A stretch of 64,000 nt of DNA from Nocardia asiatica NBRC 100129 (GCF_000308415.1 NZ_BAFS01000209.1:60053-124052), one strand, 5' to 3'; shown: positions 1 through 8,213, numbered from the stretch's first letter. Made by a program: numbers and translations. Notes: generated from the sequence alone by a model not told the origin.

Positions 1-156
1 ATCGGGCTGATCGAACGGGATGCAGTGACGGGCAAGTCCCTGAGCGAGCTGACAGTCGCACTGTCCGCCGACTTGCGCGGAGCGCTATGTGAACTGGTGG
101 ATCTGGCGGCCGAATTGAATATAGAGCTCCCGCCACCAACGCTTGAAACGACGTAA
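1..156 (+). CDS. C-terminal end of an unidentified protein (partial)
   Basis: An open frame enters from the left edge and ends at a TAA at 154-156, giving the last 51 residues of a protein. The visible part is acidic and helix-prone (ELTVALSADLRGALCELVDL) and ends in a short Pro/Thr tail. No family is recognisable from this fragment. It sits at the edge of the accessory island, just before a broken integrase on the other strand, so it may be a phage or element gene. The assignment as coding rests only on the open frame and its amphipathic character. Confidence 0.5.
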   Translation: MGLIERDAVTGKSLSELTVALSADLRGALCELVDLAAELNIELPPPTLETT

Positions 157-167
157 CAAGCATCCGG

Positions 168-686
168 AGTCCCTGAGTCGACTTCACCGACACCCCTGCC
201 CGGATGGCGAGAAACGCTGCGGTGTGGCGCAACTCGTGCGGGTTGAGACCTGCGGGCACACAGGCCGTCTTCGACTCGCGCCCGGCGGTTCCACCAGTCG
301 CGCCGGACATTGCGCAGCCGCAGCGGCTCGCCGTTGGCGGCGGGGAACACCAACTCATGCGGAGCCCTGTCCTCGGTCAGCTCCGTGATCATCGCCATAA
401 CCGACTTCGGCACCGCCACGTCGCGCGCCTTCCCGGTCTTGGTAGAGCCGTAGACCATCTCGCCGTTCACCTGCGTGACCGACCGATACACGCGCAGCCG
501 CGAGCGCAGCACGTTCACGTCGGTGACCCGCAGCGCTGCCGCCTCGCCGAACCGCAGCCCGGTGTAGGCGAGGACGTAGACCAGCACCCGGCGCGCGTCG
601 GCCGCGTTGAGCTGCGCGGCGTAGCGCTTCTCGCCGATCTTCTCGGCGTCGGCGGTGACGGTGCCCGCCGCCTTCGACGAACTTCG
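168..686 (-). pseudogene. Truncated, frameshifted tyrosine integrase
   Basis: The minus strand encodes the catalytic half of a phage-type tyrosine recombinase. It has the Arg I region (AYTGLRFGEAAALRV), then KTGKARDVAVPKSV, then the box II signature LNPHELRHTAAFLAI after a one-base frameshift near position 285. There is no start: the frame runs into a stop at 687-689. Similarity stops after AIRAGVSVKS at about 168, before the catalytic Tyr segment (normally LGHKSATMTLDRY). It therefore lacks both ends and cannot be active. It is a relic of the integration machinery of a prophage or integrative element and lies at the outer end of the island next to tRNA-Ala. Confidence 0.75.
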
Positions 687-867
687 TCATCTACGACCGC
701 GCTCAGGTGCTCACCGAGACCTTGAGCGCCGAGCTGACCAACACGCGCCCATCCGAAATCCCCTTGCACGAGAGAAACTTTTCGCCGTGCTTGCCGAGCA
801 GGCCGCCTACAACGAGGCCGCCCGAGCGCTCATCGCGGCTGCGCTGGAGCGGCGCGCGAGCCTCTAG
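686..867 (+). pseudogene. Frameshifted remnant of a small helical protein
   Basis: The plus strand carries a helix-rich stretch, VIYDRAQVLTETLSAELTN, which continues after a one-base shift near 765 as LAREKLFAVLAEQAAYNEAA and ALIAAALERRASL, ending at a TAG at 865-867. The two parts read naturally together, but no intact frame or start is visible. It starts at the dead integrase on the opposite strand and overlaps the last 4 bases of the HNH gene tail to tail. Probably a decayed phage or element gene; the family is not recognised. Confidence 0.35.
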
Positions 868-2624
868 CGGGCCGCTCGGGCTTGGGCACAAGTCAGGCAG
901 CGTACCTGTTTGCCACTATTTGGATCGGTAACAAAATCATGGTAGAACAACTTGCGGTGCCCTCTATTGCGCTCACATGCTCGGCAGTTCCGCCACCCAT
1001 TCTTGAGCCTCGTGTTCTGCGGAGTGAATTCGTGCCCGGCCGGGCAGAATCGAGACACCGCATACTTCTCTTCATAACACACACGACAACGGCGTACAGT
1101 AGTCGGATTTCTCATATCAATGACATACTCATGCCCATGCTTAGGAATGTGACGAGAATTCAGTCGGCACAACACACAATTTCGCTGCCCCTTCGCTGTG
1201 TATTCCGTCGTCTCCTTGGTAAATTTATGACCGTTGACGCAATACTTCGGAGGCGGGTTCAACCTTCGACAGGTTAGACACCGGCGCTTCTTGACCGGGC
1301 CACCCGGGTCAGGGACGAACGAGTGCCCATAGTCCGGTATATGCGTCCGATCCCAGGTGCATTGCTGGCAATATCGTTTTCCGTCGCTTCCAATCCTCTT
1401 GTTCTCAGGCGTGTATTCGTGTCCCTTCGGACAGAACTGCGGCGTCGATTCCTCACGTTGCCGACAGATGAGGCACCGTCGGCGCAGATTGCTCACATTC
1501 TCGGGGTCGGCGACAAATTCGTGCCCGCGCTTTTCGAGGTGATACCGGTCCGTGTTGCACTGGCGGCATCGCCGATGGCCGTCTGGGCTGTAGTCTGTGT
1601 TCTCGTCGTCGTAGGGGTGGCCTTGTGGGCAGGCGAGGATCACCATTGCGGCACGCCTTAGGTTCTCGCCAATCGTCACCGCCTCAAGATGTCGGGGATT
1701 GCAACACAACGGAACGCCGCACAAGTGGTCAATCGTGAGGTTGAGCGCTGAACCCTCGCCGTTCGCAAGCTCATAGGCGAGGCGGTGTACTTGGACGACG
1801 CGCCCCTTACGTTTCTGGCCCGGCACCCGCACATACATGCGCCCGTACCCCATCTTGTTCTTGGAACCGGTCCATACTTGGCAGTCACCCGTGAGCCCGT
1901 ACATAGTCCTGCCGCGCTCCGAGACCGACTGGGGAACAAGCCCCTTCCTCAACTTAACCGCCGGAGAAACGGCAGGTCCGCTCATGACGCCGTGCCCATC
2001 AAGATATGCGACTGCGACAGCGATGTTGGCCGCGACGGCTATCAGTTCACCGCACCCGCAACCGCATTTGACCTTGTTCGGGTCGCCGTATTTCTCCAAG
2101 CGCCGAAGGTGCGCCTGGCACAGTCCGCGCCCAGCGATTGGGCGTGGACATCCGTCGAGCTTGCATTCACGACCGACCACCGGGGCCTGCCGCACGGGTT
2201 GGTCAGCAGGCAGCCCCGCTGTGATCTCGGCTCTCTCAATATTGAATTTGCGAGCATTACACGTCCAATGAGCAGCGCGACAATTTTCCATCGTATGGGG
2301 GCCGCCTCTGGACAGCGGAATTACATGATCGACCGCCGGGGACAGCGGATCATGTTTGCCGCCAAGAACTCGGGATGTTCGCAACCTCTCCGGGATTAGC
2401 TCGCCACACAGGTGACATATCCAGCCGTCCCGCTCGAACACCTCCCGCGCGATGACAAGTTCCGTCTCAACCCCCCATTTCTTGGCGCGGTTGAGCGCGT
2501 CACGAGCCCGGATCAACTCCGCCTTACGGAGCTTGATGTGTTCCTCGCACCGCTGACGGCTCGGCCCGCGCCCCGTGGGCCGAGGGTCGAACATCACGTC
2601 GCAATCGGCGCACTTAATGAGCAT
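864..2624 (-). CDS. Double HNH protein with four-unit zinc-finger array
   Basis: 586 residues. The layout is: a CxxC motif at 5-8; a first HNH domain at about 66-125 (C70-x2-C73, core DH at 99-100, ENC at 113-115, HWTC at 119-122); a short GLCQAHLRRLEKYGDP module at about 167-182; a Cys cluster at 187-191; and a second HNH domain at about 247-325 (QVWTG, VHRLAYEL, TIDHLC with D299-H300, N309, H312). The C-terminal 255 residues are four units of about 65 residues. Each pairs a C-x2-GH...CxxC finger (332-356, 398-422, 462-486, 527-550) with a GHxFVxDP...RRCxxC finger (367-387, 433-452, 497-516, 562-579). HNH domains cut DNA in homing endonucleases, restriction enzymes and phage packaging; here that activity is inferred. 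The gene is less GC-rich than its surroundings and lies among element debris, so it was probably acquired horizontally. Confidence 0.85.
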   Translation of the reverse strand: MLIKCADCDVMFDPRPTGRGPSRQRCEEHIKLRKAELIRARDALNRAKKWGVETELVIAREVFERDGWICHLCGELIPERLRTSRVLGGKHDPLSPAVDHVIPLSRGGPHTMENCRAAHWTCNARKFNIERAEITAGLPADQPVRQAPVVGRECKLDGCPRPIAGRGLCQAHLRRLEKYGDPNKVKCGCGCGELIAVAANIAVAVAYLDGHGVMSGPAVSPAVKLRKGLVPQSVSERGRTMYGLTGDCQVWTGSKNKMGYGRMYVRVPGQKRKGRVVQVHRLAYELANGEGSALNLTIDHLCGVPLCCNPRHLEAVTIGENLRRAAMVILACPQGHPYDDENTDYSPDGHRRCRQCNTDRYHLEKRGHEFVADPENVSNLRRRCLICRQREESTPQFCPKGHEYTPENKRIGSDGKRYCQQCTWDRTHIPDYGHSFVPDPGGPVKKRRCLTCRRLNPPPKYCVNGHKFTKETTEYTAKGQRNCVLCRLNSRHIPKHGHEYVIDMRNPTTVRRCRVCYEEKYAVSRFCPAGHEFTPQNTRLKNGWRNCRACERNRGHRKLFYHDFVTDPNSGKQVRCLTCAQARAAR

Positions 2625-2795
2625 GAGGCCTCCTCATCCCATTGGACCATCGCCCGGTGACAACATTCAGTGCTGCTGCACAGGTCGAACGCCCTGCCAC
2701 CGCTAGGCTCAGGCCGGATTTCTTAGACGATGTCTCACATGGATGTAATTTGTTGTCGCTGCATCGTAGTGGGTTGTGCTACATGATGTTCGGTC

Positions 2796-3328
2796 GTGGT
2801 GGATGCGTTGTCGCGGCGGTTGGTGCCGGACGAGTTGTGGGAACTAGTGGAGCCGTTGCTGCCGGAGTTCAGCCCGCGCCCGCAGGGTGGCGGTGTCGCT
2901 CCGGTCGATCAGCGAGCAATGCTCATGGCGGTGGTGTACGTGCTGGCCAGCGGTTGTGCGTGGCGGATGCTGCCGCCGTCGTTCGGGGTGAGCGTGCCGA
3001 CTGCGCATCGACGGTTCACGGTGTGGACCGATTCCCGGGGTCCCGTCAAGTGTGGCGGCGGCTACATCGGGCGGTGCTCGACGAGCTGGGCGGCCAAGGG
3101 CTGATCGACTGGTCGAGGGCAGTAGTGGACGCCGCGAGCGTAAAGGGGGGCGATCTGACCGGTCCGAATCCGGTCGACCGCGGCAAGCCCGGCTCGAAGC
3201 TGCACGTGCTGTCCGACCGGGCGGGAATTCCTCTGGCCGCGGCGGTTTCAACTGGTAAGGCGGGCGTATTCGAGCCCCGTGAATTCTCGCGGTGGGAACT
3301 AGATCCGTCGGATCGGGGGTCGGCGTGA
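2796..3328 (+). mobile_element. Truncated IS5-family transposase remnant
   Basis: The first frame (GTG at 2796) reads LVPDELWELVEPLLPEFSPR, ..QRAMLMAVVYVLASGCAWRM and GVSVPTAHRRFTVWT, typical of the DUF4096 part of IS5-group transposases. The match then moves to the -1 frame between about 3024 and 3045 and continues QVWRRLHRAVLDELGGQGL, DWSRAVVDAASVKGGDLTG, NPVDRGKPGSKLHVLSDRAG. Similarity ends near 3262, before most of the DDE catalytic core. Members of the IS427 subgroup make their transposase by -1 frameshifting, so the shift may be ancestral, but no A-rich slippery site is seen. The element is dead because the 3' half is missing. Terminal inverted repeats were not found. Confidence 0.85.
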
Positions 3329-3775
3329 TGACGCGTTTCGATTCAGATCCAACGAAGCGTGCGGTGCTTAGCCTGTGTCCGGCATCCCTCGCTGAGGCAG
3401 TCGATTTTGTGCGACTGCACCACCGGCATCATCAGCCACCAGTCGGTCACAAGTTTTCGATCGGTGTCGCAGCGGATGACGTGATCACTGGTGTCGCCAT
3501 CGTCGGCCGGCCGGTCGCTCGGCATCTTGATGACGGTTGGACGCTCGAGATTGTTCGAACCGCGACCGATGGAACGCCGAACGTCAACAGCATGCTTTAT
3601 GGCGCTGCATGGCGGGCGACGAAAGCCCCGGATATACCCGCCTGATCACCTATAGCCAGCGCGGTGAGTCGGGAAGCTCATTGCGCGCAGCGGGTTATCG
3701 CGTTGTAGCGCAACGGAAAGCGCGTCAGGGATGGAGCTGTCCTAGTCGCCCGCGAATGGGGCAGTTCAGCACCCG
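3328..3775 (+). pseudogene. Frameshifted XF1762-like protein gene
   Basis: ATG at 3328 opens a frame reading ASLAEAVDFVRLHHRHHQPP, GHKFSIGVAADD, GVAIVGRPVARHLDDGWTLE and SMLYGAAWRATKA, then stops at 3645. The protein continues in another frame from about 3625 as GYTRLITYSQRGESGSSLRA and AGYRVVAQRKARQGWSCPSR. Together they match the XF1762-type family of small proteins (about 150 residues) that is common in phages and plasmids; its function is unknown. One base is lost or two are gained near 3630, so the gene is probably inactive unless this is a sequencing error. It starts on the last base of the IS remnant. The 3' end is approximate. Confidence 0.65.
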
Positions 3776-3830
3776 TTGTTGCCCGCCGAAACATGGACCG
3801 AACCGGTTCGGTGTGGGGCACCACTGCGGG

Positions 3831-4742
3831 CTACGACTCGAACACACCGTCCAAGTAGCTCAGATCGACTTCGGCTCGCATGTCGACAAGGGTGTCCCCG
3901 TAGTCGAACTTCTCCGGGCGACGCCATCTCCATTCGTCGATGGACACCAACGAGCTTCCGTGCGTATCGACATACTCCACGTCGGGTCCGGCCACTTTCC
4001 GATACGCCTCTTGGACGGTGTGGTGGCAGGCCGATACCAGACCGGCGGAGGTTCGCCAGCGGCCAGTGCGGATTGCATCAGGAATGCAAACCAGGTTGCT
4101 CGACACCGTGCCGAGGTAGCTCTCGATCCCCGAGTGATGCAATTCGCGGGCGATCATTGTGTTGACCGTGAACTCAGCCGAGATCATCACCAGTGGCCCG
4201 GCGTGCAACGCGCTGTACCAGGACACTCCGCGCTCCTCCACCTCTGGCCCGGTCTCGAAACGCATGAAGTCGAACTGCGCACCTGGGTAAATGTCCGAGG
4301 TCCAAATGAAGTGCGTTCCGAAGTCTTGAGGCTGACCGGTGGTGGTATATCTGATCTTGCGCCTGTGCTCTAGGGGCACGTCGAACCGGGCTCCCGTCTG
4401 GGTCGCGAGCGCTCCGACGACTATCGACCAGTGTGCCAGCCGGAACAGGTCTCGTGCCGGTGGGAACCCCTCACCGCGCATGATCGACTCCAGGATGGGT
4501 GCGGCCGCCTTCTCGATCGGCTCCATCCAGCGCGAGTTGCAGTGGACGCACAGGATCTTCACGTTCATCTCGCGAACATCGCCAGGGACAAGCAGGTCCC
4601 GCTCCACGCCTCCCGACCTGACACTGGACGACCCCAGAGTCACCCTCATGGATTCGTTCGGGAGCGCGTCGCGAATCCTTTGATGAAATAGATGGGCACG
4701 AGTAAGTTTCGCGTCGGTTCCGCAGTAGAAGCACTCGGCCAT
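3831..4742 (-). CDS. Uncharacterised zinc/HNH-like protein
   Basis: 303 residues from ATG 4742, chosen because AGGAGGGG lies 4-5 bases upstream (4747-4754); a longer frame to 4781 lacks such a site. The N-terminus, MAECFYCGTDAKLTRAHLF, and CVHCNSRWM near residue 65 form a split CxxC...CxxC pair with a His between them. This is the treble-clef arrangement seen in HNH-type proteins, where the His often belongs to the active site. The remaining 230 residues (for example FRLAHWSIVVGALATQTGA and WYSALHAGPLVMISAEF) belong to no family I can name. It lies head-to-tail 120 bp after the next gene upstream (4863-5768), so the two may be co-transcribed. The genomic context is a mobile island. A nuclease role is inference only. 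Confidence 0.75.
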   Translation of the reverse strand: MAECFYCGTDAKLTRAHLFHQRIRDALPNESMRVTLGSSSVRSGGVERDLLVPGDVREMNVKILCVHCNSRWMEPIEKAAAPILESIMRGEGFPPARDLFRLAHWSIVVGALATQTGARFDVPLEHRRKIRYTTTGQPQDFGTHFIWTSDIYPGAQFDFMRFETGPEVEERGVSWYSALHAGPLVMISAEFTVNTMIARELHHSGIESYLGTVSSNLVCIPDAIRTGRWRTSAGLVSACHHTVQEAYRKVAGPDVEYVDTHGSSLVSIDEWRWRRPEKFDYGDTLVDMRAEVDLSYLDGVFES

Positions 4743-4862
4743 GCATCCCCTCCTGACAGCGCTGGTGCCCGACGGCTCCAAACCGGTAGTCGTAACTCCT
4801 CGACAGGTCGTTATCGTGACGCCGACGTACCGAGTGCACGCTAGGCGCCTGCCCCGGGCAGG

Positions 4863-5768
4863 TTACGGCGCCGACCGCGTGCCATCCGGCGAAATCAGGC
4901 CCGGAGCGATCTTGTCGATGAGACTTTCGAACTCACCATCGGGATCGAACGGCCAACCGCAGTACCGATGGACCAGCACCAGAGCGTTCTGCACCGAACC
5001 AACAGCGAGCCTGACGAGCTTTTCCAATTCGGCCGAGGTAACCACGTTCTGCGTGCCGAAGTGGTCACCGTGGGCGATGAAACGCCGGCGGTCACGAATC
5101 GACGAGATCGTCGGATGAGTTTGATTCGACAGGTAAACGTAGAGCCCCTCGGCGACCACGCCGTCGATCGTTGCCAACCCGCTCCGGTGCAGGTAGTCGA
5201 AGAACCAGACCACCGTCTGCGTCAGGCCGAGGTTGCGCTGGCCGTTGATGGTCTTCGGCGAGTTGAAGTCCTCCCCGACCGTATCCGGGAACACCGCCTT
5301 GATCTCAGCACGCATCGCCTCGAACGCCTGACTCGCGCCCATGTAGCCGGGCGAATCCTTGCCAGCGAGTCGCTTCGCAGCTAACTTCCGGTCCACAGCA
5401 CTCGTGTCGTGGTCGATGTAGGCGCGCGCCATACGATTCAACGCCGGATCAGAAGCCAGCTCGGTGTCGATCAACCAGCAGGCCCGCGCGCAGTTCTCGA
5501 TCACCGTCCGTGCCAGCTGCGGCGGGGTGGCGATCACCTCACCTGCTTCGCAGACAACGGCAAGGGCCGCGCAGTTGTGCACTGCCAGTTCGAGATACGC
5601 GCACACAGTTTCCAGGACTAGGAGCTCGTCTCGGAGCTCGGTCCTCCCAGCGAAGACTGCCACGTCGGCCGCCGCGACAGAGCCCGCTGCGGGCGTCCAG
5701 TGGTGGTCGCGAGCGATCCGCAGGAAAGCTTCGCGACAACTCCGCAGGAGATGAGCGAGTTCGGACAT
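4863..5768 (-). CDS. Uncharacterised helical protein, DUF5677-like
   Basis: 301 residues from ATG 5768; the frame stays open to ATG 5861, and neither start has a convincing ribosome binding site. The protein is almost entirely helical. The segments ARTVIENCARACWLID (middle) and GLYVYLSNQTHPTISSI (C-terminal third) resemble DUF5677-type proteins, in which a helical bundle carries a conserved S/T-x2-H motif. No catalytic function is established for that family, and the match is by eye. It precedes the HNH-like gene on the same strand, suggesting a two-gene unit. No signal peptide or membrane segment is seen, so it should be cytoplasmic. Confidence 0.65.
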   Translation of the reverse strand: MSELAHLLRSCREAFLRIARDHHWTPAAGSVAAADVAVFAGRTELRDELLVLETVCAYLELAVHNCAALAVVCEAGEVIATPPQLARTVIENCARACWLIDTELASDPALNRMARAYIDHDTSAVDRKLAAKRLAGKDSPGYMGASQAFEAMRAEIKAVFPDTVGEDFNSPKTINGQRNLGLTQTVVWFFDYLHRSGLATIDGVVAEGLYVYLSNQTHPTISSIRDRRRFIAHGDHFGTQNVVTSAELEKLVRLAVGSVQNALVLVHRYCGWPFDPDGEFESLIDKIAPGLISPDGTRSAP

Positions 5769-5995
5769 CCGGGCCCGGAACTCCGGAGGCGATGTGTGGC
5801 TGTAACGCACCCTCGGACAGTACTTGCCATAACCGGCATGTCCTACCGAATTTCCTCCCATTGCCTGACGTTGAGCCCGGCCAACGCCTGAGCCGACTGC
5901 CGCTGCTCGCGGGCAGCGGTGGGGCGGCGGGTCCGGCGCGCGGTAACGACTACGAGTGCGCTGAGCCCTTCCTCAACGGCATGAACACAGCAATG

Positions 5996-6640
5996 TCATG
6001 TCTCGGCATCGATCCGGTCGCTGATGTAGTTCGTCCACTCGCCACCGGACAACCGCGACCAGTGCACCGCCGTGGTAGGTCCGAGTCCAGCATGCTGGCC
6101 AGCACTGCGGGCGGGCGCTCCGCAGCGAGCTGATAGAGCGCCGCCAGCCGCATCGGTCGCGGTTCGATGCCGACGGCGCGCAGCCGGCGCCGAGTGCAAC
6201 CGGACCAATATGCCGACCTGCACGGGTGCTGGGGAACAGCCATCGAGATGGCAGGCGGCTGGCCGGGCTGTCCGAGATCGGAAGGGGCCACCGGGTGATC
6301 AAGGAAGAGAACGGTCCGGGAGTTCCATGCGGTCGTCGCCGAGTATGAGGGCAACAGCCCGGTTGCTCTGCTGGACGTCGTCGATGGTCAACTTCACTAC
6401 TCGAACCAGGGGCTGTGCGTAGAGGACTACGAGCGCTCCAGCGACTCGGTCGGCAGGGTTCATGGTGTCGTCGGCGACCAACGGGCGAGCGATGACCCAA
6501 CGCTGTTCGGAATCCGTCGGCGTACTGGGTTCGGCTCGGTTAGTACGGGGCAGAGTAAGTTCCCCGAAGAGGTGGCCACGCCGCTGGGCCCAGGCCAGGA
6601 ACGATCGCATCCGGTGGCGGTGCGGGCCCGCACCAGCAAA
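5996..6640 (-). pseudogene. Decayed site-specific recombinase next to tRNA-Ala
   Basis: Pieces of one protein are spread over at least three frames of the minus strand. In order they are: RMRSFLAWAQRRGHLFGELT, STPTDSEQRWVIARPLVADD, NPADRVAGALVVLYAQPLVR and VVKLTIDDV; then SRWLFPSTRAGRHIG; then LRAVGIEPRPMRLAALYQLA with AERPPAVLASML; then TAVHWSRLSGGEWTNYISDR up to a TGA at 5996. This resembles the C-terminal region of an actinobacterial family annotated as site-specific integrases. The N-terminal half is missing and the gene is cut near the tRNA terminator. Its position at the 3' side of a tRNA gene fits an integrase left behind after decay of an integrated element. Confidence 0.6.
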
Positions 6641-6685
6641 ACAGAATCCAGAGCGAAAACGGGGGGTAAACGCGGGGCCTGACAC

Positions 6686-6727
6686 AAAAAGCAGGTCAGG
6701 CCCGGTCTCAGACCGGGCCTGACCTGC
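6686..6727 (-). terminator. Rho-independent terminator of tRNA-Ala
   Basis: A perfect inverted repeat with 18-base arms at 6691-6727 (arm sequence GCAGGTCAGGCCCGGTCT, one central base) lies 8 bases past the tRNA 3' end. On the minus strand it is followed by TTTTTGTG, the U-tract. This is the strongest intrinsic terminator in the window and also marks where island debris begins. Confidence 0.9.
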
Positions 6728-6735
6728 TATTTCTG

Positions 6736-6808
6736 TGGAGCTAAGGGGACTCGAACCCCTGACCCCCACACTGCCAGTGTGGTGCGCTACCAGCTGCGCC
6801 ATAGCCCC
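6736..6808 (-). tRNA. tRNA-Ala (anticodon GGC)
   Basis: Read on the minus strand it begins GGGGCTATGGCGCAGCTGG. Acceptor strands GGGGCTA and TAGCTCC pair with one G-T wobble. The anticodon stem CCACA/TGTGG closes the loop CTGGCAG, so the anticodon is GGC (alanine). The T-arm has the usual GTTCGAGTC. The discriminator base is A and CCA is not encoded. Its 3' end faces the accessory island, the usual side for tRNA-integrating elements. Confidence 0.97.
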
Positions 6809-7475
6809 TGGTTATTTGCGCTTCGGGCTTCCCCGCCGCGCTTGAATGAAGTTACACCAACGGTGTGTCGGCCACCAAATCGCCTCGATTCGGGGGTGAC
6901 AGCGGGGACGGATGCGGCTACTATCGAACATGTGTTCGAAGTCGGTTCGATCGTAGGGGCGTCGGCGGAAGCCGGTTGGACGCTCGGAACGGGTAGAGCG
7001 GATGGGGTTGCCGGTTTGCCCCTTCCGAGCGTCCGGCGGGTGGGCGTCGCATCGAGGCCGGCGGCTTGCGGTGGACGCTGCCCGGGCGGTAGTCGGCGCT
7101 GGTCGCCTGTGTCGCCGACCAGCCGGAGCGGTGCCGGAATCACCAGAACGCGAGGGGTTTCGCGCAGGAAATGGTGAGACATCTCGAGGCGCGGTCTAGG
7201 GACAGGGGGCCGGATCGCGTTGTCGAGTGCGCGGGCCGGGCGGCGGCAGGTGGAGCCGTTGCCCGGCCCCAGGCCAACTGAAAACTCGGTGGGCGGCGAT
7301 CTCGGGGGCTGGGGATGTCGGATCGCGCCGTCGAGTGGGGCCGGGGCGTCGATTTGGTGGAGTCGGCGTTCCCGGCCCTTCCGCTGTCGGGGACTGGCAG
7401 GAGCCTGATCACACACGTTCGGCGAGTCCGTGACCTCGAGCACGATCACGAGAAACGCTGGCGTCGGACCGCTGA
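6809..7475 (+). other. Intergenic stretch without a convincing gene; imperfect direct repeat
   Basis: Frames in this 667-base stretch are open only because of high GC and have no family signature or start site. A proline-rich TTG-initiated minus-strand frame that overlaps the end of the next gene is judged spurious. Two copies of an imperfect direct repeat of about 55 bp are present at about 7211-7265 and 7319-7373. Each starts with GGATCGCG, then GTCGAGTG, and has GGTGGAG near its end. Confidence 0.5.
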
Positions 7476-8213
7476 TCAAGCGGTGAGCGAGACCACCCAG
7501 TTCTCGTCATTGGTGTCGACTCTGGTCGTGCCGTCGAAAACCGCGGGCGTGGCCGCCGAGCCGCCCAGTGCCGCACCGAGCGCCGCCATCTCCGCCATGG
7601 CGGTGGTGCGTGCGGAGTCGACCTTGGCGCCGGTCGCGATGCACTGCCGCACGGGCTCGGCGGCGCCGGCGTCGCGGGCGATCGTGGCGAGTTCTTCGTT
7701 GCTCAGGTCGGCACCGCCCTCGCTGGGACGCTTGGTGGTGAACAGTTCGGTGTGGAACTTCGAGTAGACCGGCCCCGCACCCGCTTCGGCCACGCACTGG
7801 TTCGCGGCGACGGCACGGGTCGAGTAGTCCTTGCTCCGTGAGCGGCCGTCCAGGAAATTCACCAGGCGATAGCGCACCGCCAACGTGCCCGCGTCGATCT
7901 GCTGTGCGATCTCTTGGCCGTAGATGCGCTCGAGGCTGCCGCAGCCGGGGCACAGCGGGTCCTCGTAGACGTTGATGGTCTTCTTCGCGTCCGGGCGGCC
8001 GAGCAGGATCGCACCGTTCTGCTCGAGCACCGAGGGCACCGCTGGATCCCGCACCGATCCGTAGCCGTCGTTGCGGACGGCCGCCTCGTCGCGGCCCCAC
8101 CGGATCGCCGCGATCACGATCAGCACGATGAGCGCGAGAGCGACCGCGCCCAGCGCATAGGTGGTCGTGCTGGACATCGGTCGTGGTGTGTAGTTCGAAC
8201 GCGATTCGCTCAC
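7476..8213 (-). CDS. Membrane-anchored DsbA-like thioredoxin-fold protein
   Basis: 245 residues. A short cytoplasmic N-terminus is followed by one membrane segment (ALGAVALALIVLIVIAAIRW, about 20-39), so the rest should face the cell wall. The DsbA/thioredoxin_4 domain carries the redox motif CPGC (INVYEDPLCPGCGSLERIYG, about 80-99), and the conserved region ATPAVFDGTTRVD supplies the cis-proline. The family makes or isomerises disulfides in exported proteins; mycobacterial relatives are similarly N-anchored. It stands alone on the minus strand, 200 bp after an MFS gene. Substrates and redox partner (usually VKOR or DsbD) are not visible here. Confidence 0.85.
   Translation of the reverse strand: MSESRSNYTPRPMSSTTTYALGAVALALIVLIVIAAIRWGRDEAAVRNDGYGSVRDPAVPSVLEQNGAILLGRPDAKKTINVYEDPLCPGCGSLERIYGQEIAQQIDAGTLAVRYRLVNFLDGRSRSKDYSTRAVAANQCVAEAGAGPVYSKFHTELFTTKRPSEGGADLSNEELATIARDAGAAEPVRQCIATGAKVDSARTTAMAEMAALGAALGGSAATPAVFDGTTRVDTNDENWVVSLTA

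Noticed and set aside
6299..6802. Minus-strand frame starting MAQLVAHHTGSVGVRG
   Set aside because: Its first 20 codons are the tRNA-Ala sequence read as protein and the next part is the terminator hairpin; only the distal part is meaningful, as a recombinase pseudogene.
6787..7479. Proline-rich 230-codon minus-strand frame starting with TTG inside the stop of the DsbA-like gene
   Set aside because: It has no domain, runs across the tRNA-Ala gene, and its composition is that of random high-GC sequence; the open frame is explained by GC content.
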